From Przewalskia tangutica (Eukaryota; Streptophyta; Magnoliopsida; Solanales; Solanaceae): a stretch of DNA of 64,000 nucleotides. The stretch's first letter is position 1. Every line of letters begins with the position of its first letter. The DNA lies in contig CM056738.1 in the NCBI GenBank assembly GCA_029844215.1, forward strand, positions 48,062,388 to 48,126,387. The letters are read 5' to 3'. Shown here one piece after another: positions 59,331 through 64,000 of this stretch. The position numbers and the translations under genes are program-made. The notes beneath the pieces were generated by a model. That model saw only the letters and a program-made list of their open reading frames with translations. It ran no database searches and was not told the origin of the DNA.

Positions 59331-60440
59331 TTGAGATACTACTGTCTCAATAATAGTGCATAGCTTAAAATGAAATTTTGATAATTAAATAACTATGTAT
59401 TAAGAAACCACCAAATACAAGGAATACTGAAGGAAGATGGAGAAGAACCAGAAGTCTACACATATCTCCAAAGGAACTAGTGCAGCTATCACAACATGAG
59501 AGTAATTGTTCCTTACAAAAAGGAACATGATATTATTGAGAGAAACTATTTCATGCCGACTCGAAGAATTTGAAGTCTAAAAGGAAATAGGCTAAGCAAG
59601 AGGATTTACCATCGATCGTGAAATATGAAGTGACTCACCAAGAGCATTTCCCATCAGGGGCTGTGGGGACAGGAGCTAGAGTTTACTGCACAAGGCCCCT
59701 GCAGAGGAAAGGCTTTATCCCAGCGAATAGACGATACTCAGCTCCGCACAACATAGGGATTAACACACTTTTGGGAAGAACATATAATAGTAGAAGATCC
59801 AGCCCAACGCCTAACCTTGTCTACCCTACTTCTCTTCTTTCATTTTCGGGTTTATGGATTGGATTCAGTCAGCCTCATTGACTCATTCTCTTAGAAGAGG
59901 ATCTGAAGTTCAAGTAATGAAATGTTTACCATAAGTTGAACACATGGAATTAACATTGAAATATCAGAAGGAAACCATATGCACCTAAACAAGGAAATAA
60001 GGAAATTTATATCAAATTAAGAATTAGTATTTAGAAAATGTATGAAACCAATAGTAGTATGGATTTGGACAATTGAAAGGGGAAATTTGTAACGCCTCAT
60101 ACAATAGGGATAGGGTTAGTCCTATACAATGAGAACATAATGGAACCAAGATGAGGAGCGTAAGAAGTATTTTGATAGCTAAACAAGTTATAAGAAGAGT
60201 CTTTGGGAAAAGTATAGTCAGAAGCTATTCTACGGGTCATGTTTTCAAGTGAGTTTGCATAAGACCTCACTTCAAGCAAGTATTTGGAAACTTCTATAAG
60301 GAATTTGGGAAAATGTCCTTCATAAAGGTTGTATCCCTTTGATATACCTTTTCAACCATATATAGTGAAAGCAAACGGTACTCTGTACAAAAGGTTATGC
60401 TCATTTTACTAGACATTGTGCAGTTTGCATGAAGAGCTAT
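59331..60440. other. Unassigned AT-rich sequence
   Basis: I see no recognisable gene. An 87-codon open frame at 59618-59881 (plus) has no motif I know and no supporting context. A 60-codon open frame at 60097-60279 (minus) is equally unsupported. Confidence 0.4.
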
Positions 60441-60700
60441 GTGAAGTGACCTTAAGGTGCACGACCGCACACCAGAGGCAGTGTTACTACCCTTATTGCA
60501 CAATCATCTGCACGAAGAGAACTTCAGATGCGCGACCGCACACCGGGACAACAAAAAAAGACGTTTAAAAGCCCTATATCATTCCCTAACACCCCTAGCC
60601 CTGAAATATCACCCTAAAGTCATAGAGAACATGTACCAAGCTTCAAGAACCCTCCAAGGACCCTTCATCATCCAAGGTAAGTTCTAATGATTATTCTAAA
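60441..60700 (+). other. Possible LTR leader-like segment
   Basis: Two direct copies of a CGACCGCACACC motif (about 60462-60473 and 60533-60544), then ccctaacacccctagccctg and a stretch ending ccatcatccaaggtaagttc (60664 on), where AAG/GTAAGT looks like a plant splice donor. The layout resembles 5' leader or U5 sequence of a further, unrelated gypsy-type element. The 76-codon frame at 60457-60687 is probably fortuitous. Confidence 0.3.
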
Positions 60701-61590
60701 TTAATTTCAATTCTCCAGCACCTTATTAACATGGATAAACCCTTCATATTCATAGATAATCGATTGAGATTTGGTTTTGGTTGAAAGAACCCTGTAATTT
60801 GAATTGAAGAGAATCAAAGGCCAAAAAGGTAAACCCTTCATCCTTTAATTAATTATATGATGTAAGAAAGCCCGCGGACCTAAGCTCTCAATATAAATTG
60901 GGATGTATTTTTCTAAGAGTGTCAACAATGGCCCATCAATCTACATAAACATGCCTAATGTTGCATGGGAAATGGAGTGGAGTTGGAGTTGTCACGTGAA
61001 GATCCGAGAAGCATGTTTATTTTGGATTTGTATGTAGGTCTTGGCCGAAGACCATTTCGTTTCTTTTAGCTTATCTTTGATTCCTAGCTTAGCTTGTAGT
61101 TCTCCTTAGTATATGATGTAACGTGTAAATAACCCCTATCTCCCATTAGGACACAATTAATAAGCTATGTAATAGGGAAGAATATGACAAGGACGAAAAG
61201 TCTTTCAAGGGATGACTAGGCCAAAGACAATGTTGTAAGGCTAAGAATGATCTAGAAGAGAAGGCTTCCTAGAAGGTAATTCATGAACAAACAAGTTCAT
61301 GAATTTAGCTACATGAAGACATCAAAATCGGCCAAGGAAAAGGTCAAGAGTTGACCGAATGATTCATCAAAGCAAATACAAGGAAATTTCCAAGAAGATG
61401 ATATTTTTTAAAGAATCAAGTTCACGCATTCTTCTACATGGGAACCACAAAAGGGTGTGAAAGAGATTGAGTTCATCCTTGTCTCCAAGTAAAATCAAAA
61501 CCTTTCCCATTGTTCCCACAGTGGCCGAGAAGTTTCTTGATCTCCACGTAAACCCGAACCCTTCCCCATTTGTCCCCACCTAGGTCATGT
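60701..61590. other. Unassigned sequence
   Basis: AT-rich with no coding signal or repeat match to the elements at the left. Around 61490-61580 two similar stretches (cctttcccattgttcccaca and cttccccatttgtcccc) suggest a short old duplication of about 70 bases. Confidence 0.4.
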
Positions 61591-61796
61591 AGTTTGTGTC
61601 TTTTATTATTCTTCTAGACAGGTCCATATGTTACTATAAATAGGACATTTAGGATAATGTAAATACAGAGTTGTTGATTGAAATATAAATTTAATTTTTA
61701 CTCTCACTCTAAAATATTCAACTTGTGTGTTGTCTACCTTAGATTGGTCCTTGTCTGGTCCTTTGATTCTTGTGTGAACCAACCCATTGGTGTAAG
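61591..61796 (+). promoter_or_regulatory. Possible promoter or LTR fragment with TATA box
   Basis: TATAAATA at 61635-61642 in ttactataaataggacattt, followed by a T/C-rich untranslated-like stretch. This resembles the promoter end of a plant LTR or of a real gene. It is cut at 61796 by M5, so any downstream part is outside the window. Confidence 0.35.
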
Positions 61797-64000
61797 TGTC
61801 ACGACCCGAACCCGGGCCCGTGACTGGTGCCTTACCCCGGGCACCCTAGTGATACAACATCAGAGAAAAACCAGCGGAAATAAAAACTTAAACATACAAA
61901 TAGATATGGATCAAGATAAAAGAAAATAGGCCAACCAAAACGGTTGCCTTTCAGCATATATATATATATCGACCTTTGAATGCATAATCCTTACAACCCC
62001 GCCTACAACAAAGGCTGCACTTAAGATTTTTACAACAACTATGACTTGACAGTGGCTCCGCCATACCCCGGAATGTACAAAAACCTACAACCTCAGGGTA
62101 ACATACCAAAAGATAAGCCTCCGAAGGAACGGAGCGTCCCAATACGCTGAAATGTGATCCTATAAGCGGGGATCGACAACCGATGTACTTCTACCGCAGA
62201 TGAACGCAGCCCCGGGCGAGGTCAAGACAACAGTACTAAGTATGTGAAATCAGAATATCAGAAATGAAATCATAATAGTCTATATAAAGCAGAGACATGT
62301 ATGATAACCAAACTACAAGACACACAAATACGCTTATATCAAGTCGTGACTCACGCTCCAAGTCATTACTCAAATATAATGACGGGTCTCACGCCCATAA
62401 CATCAATCATGCCCGTGGAATACCTTCCTCACCGCCAGCCTATGATATGATAACACCAAGAAGTACACCAACACCAAGTCCTACCGATGCCAAAGCCGTA
62501 CTAACAATACAATACAACCAAACCACGGTCGACACGGGCAAGTACGAAGCCGACTACCGATACCAAGGTCGCCACGAAATGACCGGGCAAGTACGAGGGC
62601 TAACTACCAGTACCAAGCGTCAGATCACGAGACTTCACACTACACCGAACGGGCAAGTGCGAGGGCTAACTACCGTGTACCAAGGCGAATCACCACAGAC
62701 GGCAAGTACGAAGCCACCACCGTGTACCAAGGCCGAACGAAGAAACCTCATGGAGAGCTAGTCCATGGAATAACACTATCAACGAGCGCATCTGCGGAAT
62801 TCTCCGTCACCGCCAGACGCCCAAGTAAGTTCTCAACAAGTCAACCGACTCCATCGAGAGACGCGTAGTATAGAAACACAATTCTTGCACAACAAAGGCT
62901 ATCACAACAAGCATAGGCAAGTTTCACAACAACAAGCATAGGCAAGTTATACACAACTCAAGGTACTTTCATTTTATGTCAAAGTCCGGTTTTAACTCCT
63001 AAAGTACTACGTGACGTTAAATTCCTTTTAAGAGATCCATTCCTTTATAAAAGTCACCCGATACCCTTAGTATAAAAATAGAGTGACTTACATCTTTTAA
63101 GTAAACCAAAACAACTTCCATACTTTCCTTTTAAACCAAATTAAGGCAATACCATGCCTTCTTTTTGACCAAAACACTTCTCTTTTAAAGTCAAGTTACC
63201 ACATTAAAACCAATGATAAAACCCTTCTTTGTTCTCATAAAGTCGTTATAACTAACTTCCCATAAAGTCGTTATAACACTTTATGTTTTAAACCAATTTA
63301 AGACAAAACAATGCCTTTCTTTTCCCTAAAGTTCCAGTTTGCCTAATTTCAATTACTCAAGTCTCTTTATTTTATAAAAGTTTCATAGTTCAATGTCTTA
63401 ATCTCTTTTAAAAAAAATGAGTAACATATTCCATGTGTGAGAAGTTTTATTCTTTTTTATAACCATCTTATTAAAGCAGACATGATCTAGAAAATGTAAT
63501 ATCATTTTGTCTCATCTTAGCTTCTATGCAGATGGAGGTTTCTACTGGTTTTAATAATACTTCATTAGTCATTACATTTCTCTTTATTATCGCTGCAGTG
63601 GTTTGTCGATACTCATTCTGATTTCAAATCAAGAAACATTATTCCTTTTAAAACCAAGTACTCATTACTCACGAATGAGGTTTCACACAAAATTCATATT
63701 AATTTATTTAAGTCAAGTCTCTTATCTTTTAAGATCAAGTATCTTAACTTTTAAAATCAATAAACCATTCATTTTACCTCCCTTAAAACGTTATACCTAA
63801 CTTCCCATAAAGCTAGTATAACTCTTATGTTTTCAAAACCAAGTATTACTCTTCTTTCAAAATGATTCTTAATTCTTTTGAAATACTTCAAGATTCTTAT
63901 TATTCGTGCTTAAGTCAAAAGACATTGCCGCACAAATACGCTCGCTAGCACACGACGCTCACCGTAATATATATATATATTATTCAGCTTAAGTCAAAAG
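61797..64000 (-). repeat. M5 LTR, partial
   Basis: Begins TGTCACGACCCGAACCCGGG and follows the M2-type LTR through the U5 end, a GGCAAGTACG cassette with four units (about 62530-62740), two short GCATAGGCAAGTT units and AT-rich blocks to the window edge. The preceding bases GTAAG (61792-61796) are a candidate target copy. Whether this is a solo LTR or the 3' LTR of a full element cannot be seen. Confidence 0.88.
62902..62957. repeat. Two short tandem units in M5 LTR
   Basis: acaacaagcataggcaagtt twice, the reverse-strand form of the five-unit repeat in the P3 LTRs. Confidence 0.75.

Noticed and set aside
59618..59881. 87-codon frame as a small gene
   Set aside because: No recognisable motif, no promoter or neighbour context, in decayed sequence; kept only as a note.
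1..64000. C-to-T decay by cytosine deamination as the cause of differences between copies
   Set aside because: The most frequent differences remove or reorder bases at CAG/CTG and GGGCCC-like sites, rather than giving simple C-to-T or G-to-A changes.

Overview
The window looks like nuclear heterochromatin of a flowering plant. It is built almost entirely of long-terminal-repeat (LTR) retrotransposons inserted into one another, and I see no cellular gene, tRNA or rRNA. The style of the Gag proteins (double zinc knuckle, start MPPR followed by a basic stretch, conserved MEDRVHRYV block), the initiator-tRNA-Met primer sites and the chromodomain-like integrase tail fit chromovirus-type Ty3/gypsy elements of a eudicot. 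Solanaceae is my best guess, but that is inference.

I name plus-strand elements P1-P3 and minus-strand elements M1-M5. The layout reads as a nest. P1 (4148-56389) is the outer element. M1 (window start to 4147) cuts its 5' LTR. M2 (7897-53912) sits inside its 3' LTR, so the two halves of that LTR are 46 kb apart. M2 in turn carries four insertions: P2 (10098-19713) and M3 (19726-29065) in its 3' LTR, about 7 target bases apart; M4 (30836-40285) in its interior; and P3 (44502-52912) in its 5' LTR, with a perfect CTTAT target duplication. Right of P1 (56390-61796) lies older, AT-rich sequence with two oppositely oriented remnants of copia-type gag and a stretch with a TATA box. A fifth minus-strand LTR (M5) begins at 61797 and leaves the window.

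Only P2 carries pol (protease, reverse transcriptase, RNase H, integrase, chromodomain-like tail), and its reading frames are broken. P1, P3, M2, M3 and M4 have LTRs of 3.0-3.6 kb around an interior of about 2.3-2.5 kb that encodes only Gag. In place of pol they share a tail of about 1 kb of unknown origin and function that P2 lacks. They look like a non-autonomous gag-only family (the TR-GAG type) that could have used pol products from P2-like elements.

The LTRs share their ends and AT-rich blocks but carry different tandem-repeat cassettes at a common internal position: a 40-bp unit in M4, a GGCAAGTACG unit in M2, M5, P1 and P3, and a CGCATGAGGTATT unit in M1, M3 and P2. M4 has also duplicated its own U5 end plus part of the primer-binding site inside the LTR.

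A strong caveat concerns sequence quality. In many patches CAG/CTG and nearby contexts are replaced by CG or TCG compared with sister copies. This is what a consensus error at methylated CHG sites would look like. Many frameshifts, the one-base loss in five primer-binding sites and the imperfect target duplications may be artefacts, so 'pseudogene' below means broken as given.
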